32,872 nt of DNA from an uncultured Bacteroidales bacterium (GTDB lineage: Bacteria; Bacteroidota; Bacteroidia; Bacteroidales; P3), in NCBI GenBank assembly GCA_900316515.1, contig ONDE01000022.1, positions 1 to 32,872 on the forward strand, given 5' to 3'. The translations under genes were made by a program, and so were the position numbers. Shown here one piece after another: positions 18,701 to 26,083 of the stretch (within the stretch, counting starts at the first letter, position 1; each line of letters opens with the position of its first letter). The notes under the pieces are model-generated. The model did not search any database. It worked only from the letters and a program-made list of their open reading frames with translations, and was not told where the DNA came from.

Positions 18701-19521
18701 CCAACGAGCGTACGCTCCAACGAGGAGCCATCCTCATTCTTGATATTCTTCTTGATAACGGGACCCGTCAAATAGACAACGAGAGTGTTGAGCAGACGAT
18801 AGTCCAGATAGCCCTCCCAACGCACCAAGCCTTTGAACTGGCTGGTCGGCGGTTTGAGGGTGATAATCTGCGTACCACCGATAGCCTCACCGATGCTGGC
18901 GGGCGTACCACCGAGAATAACCTGAATCTCAGCGATAGCATCCTTAGGCACCGAGACGCCGGTACGTTTACGGACGTTACCCTGCATGGTGACCATGTTG
19001 TCCTCACCACGGGCCGAACCCGAACCACCGTCATCGTAGCCCACGCCACCGACAGCGGCGACGATGCTCTCGACCGAGTTACCCGGCATACGGGCAATAT
19101 CATCGCTCGAGATACGGGAACCCGACTCAGGTGTACCGATTTCGATAACGGGCACCTTCTCTTCCACAATCTCGACAGCTTCGAGCACAGTGGCCGAGGG
19201 GTTAAGTTCGACGTCCACAACGGTGAAACCCGAAGCGGTAACGTTGATACCAGTGCGGACATAAGTGGCATAACCCACGAACTTCACTTCGAGGTCATAC
19301 TTGCCGACGGGGAGCGGCTTGATGGTGAAGATACCATCAAAGTCGGTAACACCGACAAGCACCTGTTTGCCATCTTGCTTGGCGATAACATTGACGAAAG
19401 GCATAGGTTCCTTCGATTTGGCATCGGTGACCGTACCCTTCATCGTGCCTTGTGCCAGGGCAGTCATCTCTGCCAGCAGCAAGAGTCCGAATGTCAATAG
19501 TACTTTTCTAAACATTCTCAT
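15730..19521 (-). CDS. TonB-dependent receptor with carboxypeptidase-regulatory-like N-terminal domain
   Basis: 1263 residues. Signal peptide 1-24 (cleavage after ALA). Residues about 25-110 form a CarboxypepD-reg-like domain (GTMKGTVTDAKSKEPMPFVN, then LPVGKYDLEVKFVGYAT). A plug-like domain follows at about 130-225 (RISSDDIARMPGNSVESIVA and DAIAEIQVILGGTPASIGEA), carrying a Gly/Ser/Asp-rich insertion GYDDGGSGSARGEDN. The rest is a 22-strand-type barrel ending in the terminal aromatic motif RLSLSYNF. No SusD-like lipoprotein lies beside it; its partners are the giant exoprotein and the PorV-like barrel. It should take up or handle a substrate at the outer membrane using TonB energy. It starts 21 bp after the small membrane-protein gene. 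The substrate cannot be inferred. Confidence 0.88.
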   Translation of the reverse strand: MRMFRKVLLTFGLLLLAEMTALAQGTMKGTVTDAKSKEPMPFVNVIAKQDGKQVLVGVTDFDGIFTIKPLPVGKYDLEVKFVGYATYVRTGINVTASGFTVVDVELNPSATVLEAVEIVEEKVPVIEIGTPESGSRISSDDIARMPGNSVESIVAAVGGVGYDDGGSGSARGEDNMVTMQGNVRKRTGVSVPKDAIAEIQVILGGTPASIGEAIGGTQIITLKPPTSQFKGLVRWEGYLDYRLLNTLVVYLTGPVIKKNIKNEDGSSLERTLVGFRLTGQANYRHNSFYRPRGYRYLVVDDAKVQQLEQRPLAYDPQSYSINYAAETQLRGSDFHEITMPTKKDFSGDASRVPNLHYYSVGLEGALDFRFSDYATLTLTGEFSAVHSPSNSISPLNMTNSGSSVTESRNMVLTVDFTQRFRDAEASNEDEAKASSPIKNVMYNITGMYNNYSAKAYNENFGSSLDDVFKYGYIGKFITNKERSYEQRTIDYMGVTQNALVQNDWIDVVEYVPGSGSNTPNWILANYNEQLFTSDEFRDIRGALTTIDYIRQFKGLYNGDSPSNIYGLLSNVGVQGTSISMANNDYLYLQAKASADVLGHEIEIGFQYDQMWESSYSLNAHGLWNLMRQNANRHISQLDKENPIYRSEGSYLYVDYNRLLNAEQQTPFDAAFRSYLMGKGEAIDERTWMDIDRYMPEDFVAAGGLNMFSANELFNSGVPYVSFSGYDHTGKRYNGANWSLEEFFNPGDSKYQYLPSFSPIYMAGYIQDKFYFQDLIFNVGVRVDYFDGNQYVMKDPYLLYESYTVGQLREKINSGNVMSTNAIYSGAGDDWVPYVDFVPDESNPFTPTIKGYRDATGKWYDASGVEVASPNNVSGISGKPTPYRTAAGQKSVADGTVHVDGVFERYKPQIVAMPRIAFSFPIGDKSQFKASYDIIARRPSSGWEASYLSYLYMSQISTISNPNLKPERITNYELGFQQALNQSSAVSASAYYKETRDLIQLVQYAGADPNNNYYSYDNKDFKTIKGLTLSYDLRQTKNIRINANYTLQYAEGTGLSSTTMTELIKEGYTTLKMLNPISDDRRHEFKANVDFRYASGAKYNGPTITRVVTDKETGEKRKKEVKLLENFGINFMAVAQSGRPYTRAFSNAQQTIVGGYRGARLPWGFYFNVVVDKVWPVKVGKRDTYITTAVTINNLFNIRNVTGVFSVTGNPEDNGYLTDPESQQNINSQLNPDAYREFYGIYLNNSYWNYSSPRTIRLSLSYNF

Positions 19522-19542
19522 TGCGTTTACATATTGATTATT

Positions 19543-19899
19543 TTAATTTTCATTAGATGTATATTTGTTCGTCAAAACAGTTTGATAGATGATGGCTCTA
19601 CGCAAATCGAACGCCGGGGCCGCGGATTCCTCCACAGGGGCCACCACAACCTGGTCGACATGGTCCACCTCGGCCTGCGGAGCCTCATATGTAAAATAGG
19701 GCTCCGGCTCGGGGGCAACTTCTTCAGCCTCGGTATCACCGAAGTTGAAGAAGTCGTCCTCCTGATCATCGCTCTCACCGCTGTCACCGTATGCATCTTG
19801 CATATCGTTGGCTGCAGCCTGGGCTACCTTCTTGCGCGCCGCAAGCGACGGTACAAAGGTGATCAACACAAGTGCTATGATCCAAAGCCAATTCATCAA
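19543..19899 (-). CDS. Small acidic single-pass membrane protein with C-terminal FDLRRAIIY motif
   Basis: 118 residues. One N-terminal membrane segment (about 3-20, NWLWIIALVLITFVPSLA), then a basic stretch ARKK. A long low-complexity region rich in Glu, Asp, Ala and Pro (about 30-95) follows, with a short conserved-looking end, FDLRRAIIYQTVL (97-109). From memory, small Bacteroidales membrane proteins often end in a similar F-D-x-R-x-A-x-I-Y segment; no function is known to me. The topology suggests an inner-membrane anchor with a cytoplasmic acidic arm whose tip could bind a partner. It lies 35 bp after secDF and 21 bp before the TonB receptor, inside the operon. Confidence 0.75.
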   Translation of the reverse strand: MMNWLWIIALVLITFVPSLAARKKVAQAAANDMQDAYGDSGESDDQEDDFFNFGDTEAEEVAPEPEPYFTYEAPQAEVDHVDQVVVAPVEESAAPAFDLRRAIIYQTVLTNKYTSNEN

Positions 19900-19934
19900 T
19901 TACTTTCTATACTGTTCTGACTACAATACAATCT

Positions 19935-22900
19935 TTATGCAATCTCCTTGACCTCTTCGGTTTTCTTCTTGCCCGAGATCTCATACACCACGGCACTTGC
20001 TATGCCGAGCGACGAGAAGACACCGACCAACAGGCCGACCAACAGGGCGAAGATGAATCCACGGATAACCTCACCGCCGAAGATGAACATCATGAGCAAG
20101 GTAACGAAGGTGGTACCCGACGTGTTGACCGTACGGGCCAAAGTGGAGTTGATAGCGTCGTTGATATGGGCGCGTAAGGTGCGCTTGGGATACAGTTTGC
20201 GATACTCACGCACACGGTCGAAGATAACCACCGTGGCATTGATGGAGTAACCGATAACCGTCAGCACTGCCGATATGAAATACTGGTCAACCTCGAGGTT
20301 GAAAGGCAGCAGGCCATGGAGCAGCGAGAAGACGCCGATAACCAATATGGTATCGTGGGTCAGGGCTGCCACCGAACCTATACCGAAGCGCCAGCTGCGG
20401 AAACGCAGACCGATATATGCGAACATCACAAGCAGACCACCGAGCACAGCCCAGATGGAGTGCACCAGATTGTCGTGGGCAACGCCCTTGCCGAACTGGT
20501 CGGCCTGTATAATACCCAGAGGATTGGTCTCTGTCGACTTGAACTCCTCTATTGAGACGGGCTGCTTGAAGAGATCCTTGGTGCCGGCATACAGCTTCTC
20601 CACAATCTCGTTCTTTACAGCGTCGTTATCCTCTTCAGCTTTGTATTTGGTCGTGATCTTCAACTGGTTGTTGCGACCGTAGGTCTTCACCTCGGGAGCC
20701 TCGCCGAACTGTTCGCGCAGGTCACCGGCCACCTCGACGGCATTGACAGGCTGGTCGAAGCGCACCACATAGGTACGGCCACCGGTGAAATCGATACCGA
20801 AGCTCAGACCCTTGAAGGAGAAGCTGGCAATGCAGATAACGATGGCGGCGCCGGCGATAATGTAGAACACTTTGCGCTTGCCAAGGAAGTCGAAATGCAC
20901 GTCGCGCAGGAAGTTCTCCGAGAAGGGGAACGAGAAGGTCATGTTGCGCTTGTGCTGCAGGTTGCTGTCAATGATGAGGCGGGTGATGAAGATAGAAGTG
21001 AAGAGCGAGGTGACAATACCGATGCAGAGTGTCACAGCGAAGCCCTGGACGGCACCCGAACCGAACATGATGAGCACCAGACCAAGGAGGAAGGTGGTCA
21101 CCTGTCCGTCGATAATGGCCGAATAAGCATTCTTGAAACCGTTCTCCACGGCGTTGGACAGACTCGACCCGGCGCGCAGCTCTTCTTTGATACGCTCATA
21201 TATGATAACGTTACCATCGACAGCCATAGCCATCGTAAGCACGATACCGGCGATACCGGGCAACGTGAGCACGGCACCTATCGAGGCGAGCACTCCTATA
21301 AGAAGGAATACATTAGTAATAAGTGCAGCAACCGACACCCAACCGGCACGGTTGTAGAATATCACCATGTAGATGAGCACCACGATAAAGGCGAGGATGA
21401 ACGAGATGAGACCGTTGCGGATGGACTCCTGACCGAGCGAGGGACCCACCACGGCTTCCTGCACGATGACAACAGGAGCCTCAAGGCGACCGCTCTTCAG
21501 AATGTTGGCAAGGTCCTTGGCCTCTTCGAGGGTGAAGTTACCGGTAATGGAGGAACGGCCACCGGCAATCTCGCCATTGACACGCGGGGCGGAATACACT
21601 TGGTCGTCGAGCACGATGGCCACGCAACTGCCAACATTGGCACCGGTGAGTTTCTTCCACTCGTTGGCACCATAGGCATCCATGGTCATGGATATCTCGT
21701 TGCCACCGATATTCGAGAAGTCCTGTCGGGCATCGGTAACATACTTACCGCTCAACTGCGAAGAACCGTCACGGCTGGTAATCTTGATGGCATAGAGAAC
21801 ATAGTTGTCGCCAAAATCCTTCTCGGGTTTAGCCGACCACAGGAATTTGACCGAACGGGTGTCGAACACCTTCTTGGCAGCTGCCGTAGCCAACATGTCG
21901 TTGATGGCTGCGAGATCCTTGCCGGCGGCAATACCGACAATGGGAGTGCCGGGCACAGGCTGGCCGCTTCTGTCAACATAGGGGCTCAGCAGGTTAAAGA
22001 GGGGGTTCTCCTTGGCAAAGGCGGCACGGTCACCGGCACTGGCAACGCTACCGGCATTGTCGGCAGACAGTTTGTCAACCAAGGCGTCGACACTGTCGAC
22101 AGCCTCAGCCACTTCTGCCTCTTCGGCAACCTCGGTCTCCTCGGCAGTATTGCTGATAGAGGCAAGGTACGAATTAGCGTCGAACAGATACTTCATAGCC
22201 TCAGGGTTGTCGTAGCAGAGCCAGAAGTCAAGCTGTGCAGTACCCTGCAGGAGTTTGCGGACGCGCTCGGGATCTTTCACACCGGGCAGCTCGACAAGGA
22301 TACGCTCCGATGCGGGAAGTTTCTGTATGGTGGGCTGGGCCACGCCGAACTTGTCGATACGGCGGCTCAACACCTGGTAGGCCTGGTCATAGGCACCGGA
22401 AGCACGGTCGCGGACAATCTTGTAGACCTTGTCGTTGGGAGTTCCCAGCGAGATACTGTCACGCAACTGATTGCCGAAATAGGAAGCGAGCGAGACATCG
22501 GGGTCAAGCTCGGTAATGGCGTTGTAGAACAACGATACGAAGTCACGGTTTGTAGTGTTCTTCTGACGGCTCAGGGCGAGGTCAATGGCGTGGTTGAAAA
22601 GGGTGTCCGACGTATTATCGGCAAGAGCACGAACAACATCGACAGTGGAAACCTCGAGCATAACATTCATACCGCCCTTAAGGTCAAGGCCGAGGTTGAT
22701 TTCACGAGCCTGGCACTGACGATAGGTGAATCCGAGGTAAACCTTCTGGTCGGCCAGCGAATCGAGGTAGTGGCTCTCATACACGTTGCGGAGCGAATCC
22801 TCGATGTCTTTTGCCACAAGAGCGTCGGTAGTGCGATTGGAAACGATTTGCTTCGCTTGGTCAGTTGAAACGTAAGCTTCGGCAGCCTTCTTTGCTTTGC

Positions 22901-22997
22901 GCTGAACGCTTGTTGTTGCAAACGTAAACGACAACTGGAACAAACATACCAGCGCGAAAGCCCATGCTAAAAATCTGATAAGTCCTTTATTCTGCAT
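19935..22997 (-). CDS. secDF: Protein translocase subunit SecDF (fused)
   Basis: 1020 residues. SecD and SecF are joined in one chain, as is usual in Bacteroidota. The SecD part (about 1-690) has a first membrane segment (about 9-27), the P1 motif NLGLDLKGGMNVMLEV (101-116), a large periplasmic region with an acidic Ala/Glu-rich insertion (EETEVAEEAEVAEA), and the membrane motif AMAVDGNVIIYERIKEEL. The SecF part (about 700-1020) has FGIDFTGGRTYVVRF and YSINATVVIFDRVREYRK. SecDF uses the proton-motive force to pull proteins through SecYEG on the periplasmic side. It heads a five-gene reverse run ending at 9606, with its promoter at 23044-23074 facing radC. Confidence 0.96.
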   Translation of the reverse strand: MQNKGLIRFLAWAFALVCLFQLSFTFATTSVQRKAKKAAEAYVSTDQAKQIVSNRTTDALVAKDIEDSLRNVYESHYLDSLADQKVYLGFTYRQCQAREINLGLDLKGGMNVMLEVSTVDVVRALADNTSDTLFNHAIDLALSRQKNTTNRDFVSLFYNAITELDPDVSLASYFGNQLRDSISLGTPNDKVYKIVRDRASGAYDQAYQVLSRRIDKFGVAQPTIQKLPASERILVELPGVKDPERVRKLLQGTAQLDFWLCYDNPEAMKYLFDANSYLASISNTAEETEVAEEAEVAEAVDSVDALVDKLSADNAGSVASAGDRAAFAKENPLFNLLSPYVDRSGQPVPGTPIVGIAAGKDLAAINDMLATAAAKKVFDTRSVKFLWSAKPEKDFGDNYVLYAIKITSRDGSSQLSGKYVTDARQDFSNIGGNEISMTMDAYGANEWKKLTGANVGSCVAIVLDDQVYSAPRVNGEIAGGRSSITGNFTLEEAKDLANILKSGRLEAPVVIVQEAVVGPSLGQESIRNGLISFILAFIVVLIYMVIFYNRAGWVSVAALITNVFLLIGVLASIGAVLTLPGIAGIVLTMAMAVDGNVIIYERIKEELRAGSSLSNAVENGFKNAYSAIIDGQVTTFLLGLVLIMFGSGAVQGFAVTLCIGIVTSLFTSIFITRLIIDSNLQHKRNMTFSFPFSENFLRDVHFDFLGKRKVFYIIAGAAIVICIASFSFKGLSFGIDFTGGRTYVVRFDQPVNAVEVAGDLREQFGEAPEVKTYGRNNQLKITTKYKAEEDNDAVKNEIVEKLYAGTKDLFKQPVSIEEFKSTETNPLGIIQADQFGKGVAHDNLVHSIWAVLGGLLVMFAYIGLRFRSWRFGIGSVAALTHDTILVIGVFSLLHGLLPFNLEVDQYFISAVLTVIGYSINATVVIFDRVREYRKLYPKRTLRAHINDAINSTLARTVNTSGTTFVTLLMMFIFGGEVIRGFIFALLVGLLVGVFSSLGIASAVVYEISGKKKTEEVKEIA

Positions 22998-23043
22998 AGT
23001 TTATGTATAAATTTTGTATTTTATTATATTCACTTTGAATGTG

Positions 23044-23074
23044 CAAAAATAATAAATTTTATTGACATAGCAAC
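23044..23074 (-). promoter_or_regulatory. Promoter of secDF and the following operon
   Basis: On the reverse strand TATTTTTG (23051-23044) matches the -7 consensus, with GTTG (23074-23071, three of four matches to TTTG) exactly 19 bp upstream. It lies 46 bp before the secDF ATG. It is the only good promoter found for the 13.4-kb run down to 9606. Confidence 0.65.
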
Positions 23075-23094
23075 GAAAATTTAAAAAAAACATG

Positions 23095-23102
23095 TATTTT
23101 TG
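23095..23102 (+). promoter_or_regulatory. -7 box of radC
   Basis: TATTTTTG matches TAnnTTTG and lies 28 bp before the radC ATG at 23131. No TTTG at the expected -33 position. It diverges from the secDF promoter, with about 43 bp between the two -7 boxes. It overlaps an upstream in-frame ATG (23092), which rules that ATG out as the radC start. Confidence 0.6.
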
Positions 23103-23130
23103 CACAAAAATTAAAGAAACACAGCCAGAT

Positions 23131-23844
23131 ATGGAAGTCCCCAAAAAACTAACGCTCAAAGACCTTCCCGACGAGGACAAACCACGCGAGAAACTGATGT
23201 CTCAAGGCAAGAAGCAACTGTCTACTGCCGAACTGATTGCAATCCTTCTGCGCACCGGTGTGCAAGGCAAGAGCGCCATAGCCATGGCCCAGGAGGTTCT
23301 AGCCTCGGCAGGCAACAGTCTGACAGCCCTTTCGCAGGCCGACGCCCAACACTTCAAAAGCATACACGGTATGGCTTTGGCCAAAACAGCCACCCTCATG
23401 GCAGCCCTCGAATTGGGGTGGCGTATGCAGAGCGAGCTGGCCGCCGAACACAAAGTGGTGATCGAAAACAGCACCGGGCTATACAACTACCTGCTGCCCG
23501 CACTGGTCGACCTCGACCACGAAGAATTCTGGGCCGTGTACCTGAACAACTCACACAAAATACTTGGACGCCAGCGCATTTCCATGGGTGGCCAAAGCGA
23601 CACCAATGTCGACCTTCGCATCCTCTTCCGCGGGGCTTTGGAGCATAAGGCCACCATCATCTCGGTGGCACACAACCATCCCTCCGGCTCGTTGCGCCCT
23701 AGCAGTGCCGACAAGGCACTTACCCGCCGCATCTGCGAAGCAGGCAACCTATTAGGAATCAAACTCGAAGAACATCTGATCATAGCCATCGGCCTCGACG
23801 GAAGGCCCGACTACTTCAGTTTCCATGACAACGGTCTCGTCTAG
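23131..23844 (+). CDS. radC: RadC family JAB1/MPN-domain protein
   Basis: 237 residues from the ATG at 23131. An ATG 13 codons earlier (23092) sits at the promoter -7 box and is rejected. Residues about 20-95 hold a helix-hairpin-helix-like region (LSTAELIAILLRTG). Residues about 110-235 form the JAB1/MPN metalloprotease-like domain, with the metal signature HNHPSG at 181-186 and D194 (SVAHNHPSGSLRPSSAD). The name comes from an old link to DNA repair in E. coli that was later withdrawn; the real role is unclear. Its stop codon overlaps that of folB on the other strand by 4 bp. Confidence 0.94.
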   Translation: MEVPKKLTLKDLPDEDKPREKLMSQGKKQLSTAELIAILLRTGVQGKSAIAMAQEVLASAGNSLTALSQADAQHFKSIHGMALAKTATLMAALELGWRMQSELAAEHKVVIENSTGLYNYLLPALVDLDHEEFWAVYLNNSHKILGRQRISMGGQSDTNVDLRILFRGALEHKATIISVAHNHPSGSLRPSSADKALTRRICEAGNLLGIKLEEHLIIAIGLDGRPDYFSFHDNGLV

Positions 23845-24197
23845 CGGGCAATGGCTACTTCCACGCTCACCGAGTCCATCTGTCCGCCCAGTGGCGGATT
23901 CAACTTATACACCTTCACCCTAACATTCTCCACGGCAGCAAATTGCGCCATCACAGCATCCCCCACCCTGCGGGCCACATTCTCCAGCAGGTTCGACGGC
24001 TTTTCCATCTCGGATTTCACCACCTGATAAACATCCAGGTAACTCACCGTATCCCCTATGTTATCAGACACCTCTGCCCGCGAAGTGTCGGTCGTAAATG
24101 TCAGGTCGACACGGAAATGGGTGCCTATGGCTCGCTCCTGCTCGAAACAGCCGTGATGAGCATAAAAACGCATCCCGTTTATGTCAATCCTACCCAT
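23841..24197 (-). CDS. folB: Dihydroneopterin aldolase
   Basis: 118 residues, normal for FolB. It converts 7,8-dihydroneopterin to 6-hydroxymethyl-7,8-dihydropterin and glycolaldehyde in folate synthesis. Family motifs are all present: MRFYAHHGCFEQER (9-22, E21 in the position of the substrate-binding Glu), GDTVSYLDVY (48-57), LLENVARRV (70-78), and the catalytic lysine K98 in YKLNPPLGGQ. It is last in a reverse cluster after the cyclophilin and pheS, 62 bp from pheS across a heptamer repeat. No promoter was seen in that gap, so it is probably co-transcribed with pheS. Confidence 0.95.
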   Translation of the reverse strand: MGRIDINGMRFYAHHGCFEQERAIGTHFRVDLTFTTDTSRAEVSDNIGDTVSYLDVYQVVKSEMEKPSNLLENVARRVGDAVMAQFAAVENVRVKVYKLNPPLGGQMDSVSVEVAIAR

Positions 24198-24201
24198 AAA
24201 T

Positions 24202-24262
24202 CACCATTCACTATTCACTATTCACCATTCACTATTCACCATTCACTATTCACCATTCACTA
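24202..24262. repeat. Heptamer tandem repeat between pheS and folB
   Basis: Eight full copies and a partial ninth of CAC(C/T)ATT, read on the forward strand, mostly as alternating CACCATT and CACTATT. The partial unit supplies the pheS stop codon (CTA at 24260-24262 on the forward strand). A single related stretch occurs at 409-425 upstream of the carbonic anhydrase gene. Variation in copy number by slippage would change the pheS-folB spacing without altering either protein. Confidence 0.9.
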
Positions 24263-25300
24263 AATGATATTGTCAAACTGGTGCAGGAAGCGTAGGTCGT
24301 TCTCGAAATACAGGCGCAAGTCACGTATCTGATACTTCAGCATGGCCATACGTTCCACGCCCATACCGAGGGCAAAACCGCTGTATTCCTTGCTGTCTAT
24401 GCCACAAGCCTCCAGCACGTTGGGGTCCACCATACCGCAACCCAGGATCTCCAACCACCCGGTACCCTTGCAGATGTTGCAGCCCTTGCCGCCACATATA
24501 TTGCACGAGATATCCATCTCGGCACTGGGCTCGGTAAACGGGAAGTAGCTGGGGCGCAGACGTATCTGGGTCTGTTCGCCGAACATCTCCTTGGCAAAAT
24601 ATAGCAGTGTCTGCTTCAGGTCGGCAAAGGTCACTTTCTTGTCCACATACAGAGCCTCCACCTGGTGGAAGATACAATGTGCGCGGGCACTGATAGCCTC
24701 GTTGCGGAACACACGGCCCGGGGCAATAATGCGGATGGGGGGCTTGTGGGTCTCCATCACACGCACCTGCACCGACGATGTGTGGGTCCGCAATGCTATG
24801 TCCGTCTTGCCCTCCTCTTTCTGTACGAAGAAGGTATCCTGCATATCGCGTGCCGGATGGTCGGGCGGGAAATTGAGTGCCGAGAAGAGGTGCCAGTCGT
24901 CCTCTATCTCCACGCTCTCTTCCACTGTGAAGCCTATGCGTGCGAATATCTCGGCAATCTCGTTCATAGTCACCGACAGCACATGACGCGAACCGCGTTG
25001 GCTGAAATCGGCCGGCATGGTGAGGTCGTGGGTGTCGTTCAGCTCGGCCGACTGCTCCACGAAGTTCTTCCATTCCTCAATCTTGGCCTGTGCGGCAGTC
25101 TTCAACTGGTTAAGTGCCACGCCCATCTCCTTCTTCTGGTCGTTGGGCAGACTCTTGAACTGCTCAAAGAGGTCGGCCAATATTCCCTTGCGGCCCAAGA
25201 AACGGACACGGAACTGCTCCACGCCGGCGGCACGGTCTTTAAAGTCCTCTATACGTGCAGCCTTAATCTCTTCAATATATTGTGCTATCTGGCTTTTCAT
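24260..25300 (-). CDS. pheS: Phenylalanyl-tRNA synthetase alpha subunit
   Basis: 346 residues, the typical PheS length. With PheT it charges tRNA-Phe. The N-terminal coiled coil (about 1-90) is followed by the class II catalytic domain: motif 2 in GRVFRNEAISARAHCIFHQVE (195-215; arginines 196 and 199) and motif 3 in GFALGMGVERMAML (308-321; R317). An insertion CNICGGKGCNICKGTGW (266-282) carries four cysteines (C266, C269, C274, C277) placed like a zinc knuckle. Such an insertion is seen in some bacterial PheS proteins. pheT is not in the window, so the subunit genes are unlinked here. It lies 16 bp after the cyclophilin gene. Confidence 0.97.
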   Translation of the reverse strand: MKSQIAQYIEEIKAARIEDFKDRAAGVEQFRVRFLGRKGILADLFEQFKSLPNDQKKEMGVALNQLKTAAQAKIEEWKNFVEQSAELNDTHDLTMPADFSQRGSRHVLSVTMNEIAEIFARIGFTVEESVEIEDDWHLFSALNFPPDHPARDMQDTFFVQKEEGKTDIALRTHTSSVQVRVMETHKPPIRIIAPGRVFRNEAISARAHCIFHQVEALYVDKKVTFADLKQTLLYFAKEMFGEQTQIRLRPSYFPFTEPSAEMDISCNICGGKGCNICKGTGWLEILGCGMVDPNVLEACGIDSKEYSGFALGMGVERMAMLKYQIRDLRLYFENDLRFLHQFDNII

Positions 25301-25316
25301 AATATCTATGTCCTTG

Positions 25317-26000
25317 TTATTTTTCTATTTTCACCTTCAGAATCTTGACATCCTTCACCGGGCGGTCCATACGGTCGCATTCCACGGCGGCGATCCTGTC
25401 CACGACCTCCAGACCTTTCACCACCTCGCCGAACACGGTATACTCGCCGTCGAGGTGCGGCGTGCCGCCCACGGTGGTGTACACCCTGCGCTGCTCGGCA
25501 GTGAACTTCTTGCCGAAGCGGACCTCCATCATGTCGAGGGTCTTGTTGTCCCACACATTGCCTTGGACAATATAGAACTGCGATGCCGACGACTCCTTCC
25601 TTGGGTTCACGTCATCGCCTTGGCGGGCAGCGCACAGGGCGCCCTTCTTGTGGATATGGTTGGCACGGAACTCGGCGGGCACCGTGTAGCCAAGAGTGCC
25701 GTCACCCAGCGGCTGGCCGGGTTTGGCATCGCGCGACTTGGGGTCGCCGCCCTGAATCATGAAATTCCTTATCACACGGTGGAAAAGCAGGCCGTTATAG
25801 GTGCCCTCCTTGACCAATTTCACAAAGTTGTCGCGGTGTTTAGGTGTGTCGTTATAGAGCAAAAGCACTATATCGCCCTCGCTGGTGCTCATATGCACAG
25901 TCACGCCATCACGTTTCGCACCGTCATGTTTGTCAGCCGTTTGTGCCAACAACATCGTTGCCGCCAACAAAAAAAATGCAAGAAAAGTGAACTTTTTCAT
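25317..26000 (-). CDS. Exported cyclophilin-type peptidyl-prolyl cis-trans isomerase
   Basis: 227 residues. Signal peptide 1-19 (cleavage near LLAQ), so the protein should act in the periplasm on folding substrates. The cyclophilin fold is clear: VTVHMSTSEGDIVLLLY, then LLFHRVIRNFMIQGGDP (71-87), where the conserved catalytic Arg (R75) lies in FHR. Later come SSASQFYIVQG and YTVFGEVVKGLEVVDRIAAV. An insertion of about 25 residues (KTLDMMEVRFGKKFTAEQRR) precedes the last strands, as in other Bacteroidales homologues I recall. First gene of the cyclophilin-pheS-folB cluster. Confidence 0.94.
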   Translation of the reverse strand: MKKFTFLAFFLLAATMLLAQTADKHDGAKRDGVTVHMSTSEGDIVLLLYNDTPKHRDNFVKLVKEGTYNGLLFHRVIRNFMIQGGDPKSRDAKPGQPLGDGTLGYTVPAEFRANHIHKKGALCAARQGDDVNPRKESSASQFYIVQGNVWDNKTLDMMEVRFGKKFTAEQRRVYTTVGGTPHLDGEYTVFGEVVKGLEVVDRIAAVECDRMDRPVKDVKILKVKIEK

Positions 26001-26020
26001 CCTATCTCAATTATTTTTAC

Positions 26021-26042
26021 TAATTTTGCAACTGCAAAAGTA
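26021..26042. promoter_or_regulatory. Divergent -7 boxes between cyclophilin and lipoprotein genes
   Basis: TAATTTTG (26021-26028, forward) lies 55 bp before the lipoprotein gene; TACTTTTG (26042-26035, reverse) lies 34 bp before the cyclophilin gene. The boxes are 6 bp apart and face in opposite directions. Neither has a TTTG at 19 bp. Transcription in the two directions may interfere. Confidence 0.5.
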
Positions 26043-26083
26043 AGAATAAAAACAGACATAAAGCGACAAAAAAACATACTTTT

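Noticed and set aside
18268..19500. Open frame of 410 codons antisense to the TonB receptor
   Set aside because: Shadow of the receptor's N-terminal half; no motif, no start context.
15730..19521. Classic SusC/SusD polysaccharide locus
   Set aside because: No SusD-like lipoprotein, glycoside hydrolase or hybrid two-component regulator lies beside the receptor.
20895..22868. Open frame of 657 codons antisense to secDF
   Set aside because: The secDF reading is unambiguous; the antisense product has no recognisable motif and no promoter.
23092..23130. Upstream in-frame ATG for radC
   Set aside because: It sits 3 bp before and partly within the stretch carrying the -7 box (23095-23102), so it would lie upstream of the transcription start.
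24202..24262. Possible CRISPR or origin iterons in the heptamer array
   Set aside because: The units are 7 bp and contiguous, between two housekeeping genes; no replication gene or AT-rich melting region is linked.
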